Origin: Paracoccaceae bacterium
GTDB taxonomy: Bacteria > Pseudomonadota > Alphaproteobacteria > Rhodobacterales > Rhodobacteraceae
Direction of reading: 5' to 3'
NCBI GenBank assembly: GCA_015487335.1
Contig: WFPZ01000247.1
Coordinates: forward strand, 1 to 5,955
Length of the DNA: 5,955 bases
Numbering within the stretch: the stretch's first letter is position 1; each line of letters starts with the position of its first letter. Shown piece after piece: positions 5,931-5,955 of the stretch. The notes under the pieces were generated by a model. The model was not told the DNA's origin. It saw only the letters and a list, made by a program, of their open reading frames with translations, and did no database searches. The position numbers and the translations under genes were made by a program.

Positions 5931-5955
5931 TTGCGAATCTCAGGCGAAAAGCTCA

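Overview
The window looks like a chromosomal segment of a GC-rich alphaproteobacterium, most likely a member of the Rhodobacteraceae. The reasons are the high GC content, an IalB-family protein, the LpxD sequence style (GADGFSF loop, C-terminal LGYPAMKME and a basic tail), and Tat-type signal peptides on cell-wall enzymes. No mobile element, CRISPR array, prophage or sign of recent transfer is visible. It reads as an ordinary but functionally coherent cell-envelope locus.

Layout from left to right. (1) Positions 1-411, + strand: the 3' part of an IalB (invasion-associated locus B) family gene, cut by the window edge. It ends 18 bases from a convergent gene. (2) Positions 430-4699, - strand: four co-directional genes, read from high to low coordinate. 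They are a Tat-exported YcbB/LdtD-type L,D-transpeptidase (3083-4699), lpxD (1931-3037), a specialised acyl carrier protein (1635-1901) and a condensing enzyme (430-1638). Gaps are 45 and about 29 bases, then a 4-base ATGA overlap, with no convincing terminator between them, so a single operon is likely. (3) Positions 4700-5024: a 325-base divergent intergenic region holding candidate promoters for both directions. (4) Positions 5025-5594, + strand: a DUF882/YcbK (MepK-like) zinc peptidase with its own Tat-type signal, followed by a clear intrinsic terminator. (5) Positions 5814-5890, - strand: tRNA-Arg(CCG) with an encoded CCA end and a good promoter just upstream.

How the genes may work together. 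The L,D-transpeptidase is expected to form 3-3 (mDap-mDap) crosslinks in peptidoglycan. MepK/YcbK-type peptidases are known in E. coli to cut such crosslinks, so the divergent pair looks like a build/cut module. Downstream of the transpeptidase, LpxD adds a 3-hydroxyacyl chain to UDP-3-O-acyl-glucosamine in lipid A synthesis. It is followed by an ACP and a ketoacyl synthase that resemble the rhizobial NodF/NodE pair more than housekeeping AcpP/FabF. The simplest inference is a dedicated ACP/KAS pair making a special acyl chain, perhaps for lipid A. That pair is the most interesting point in the window. The family assignments are read from motifs and memory; no database search was run.
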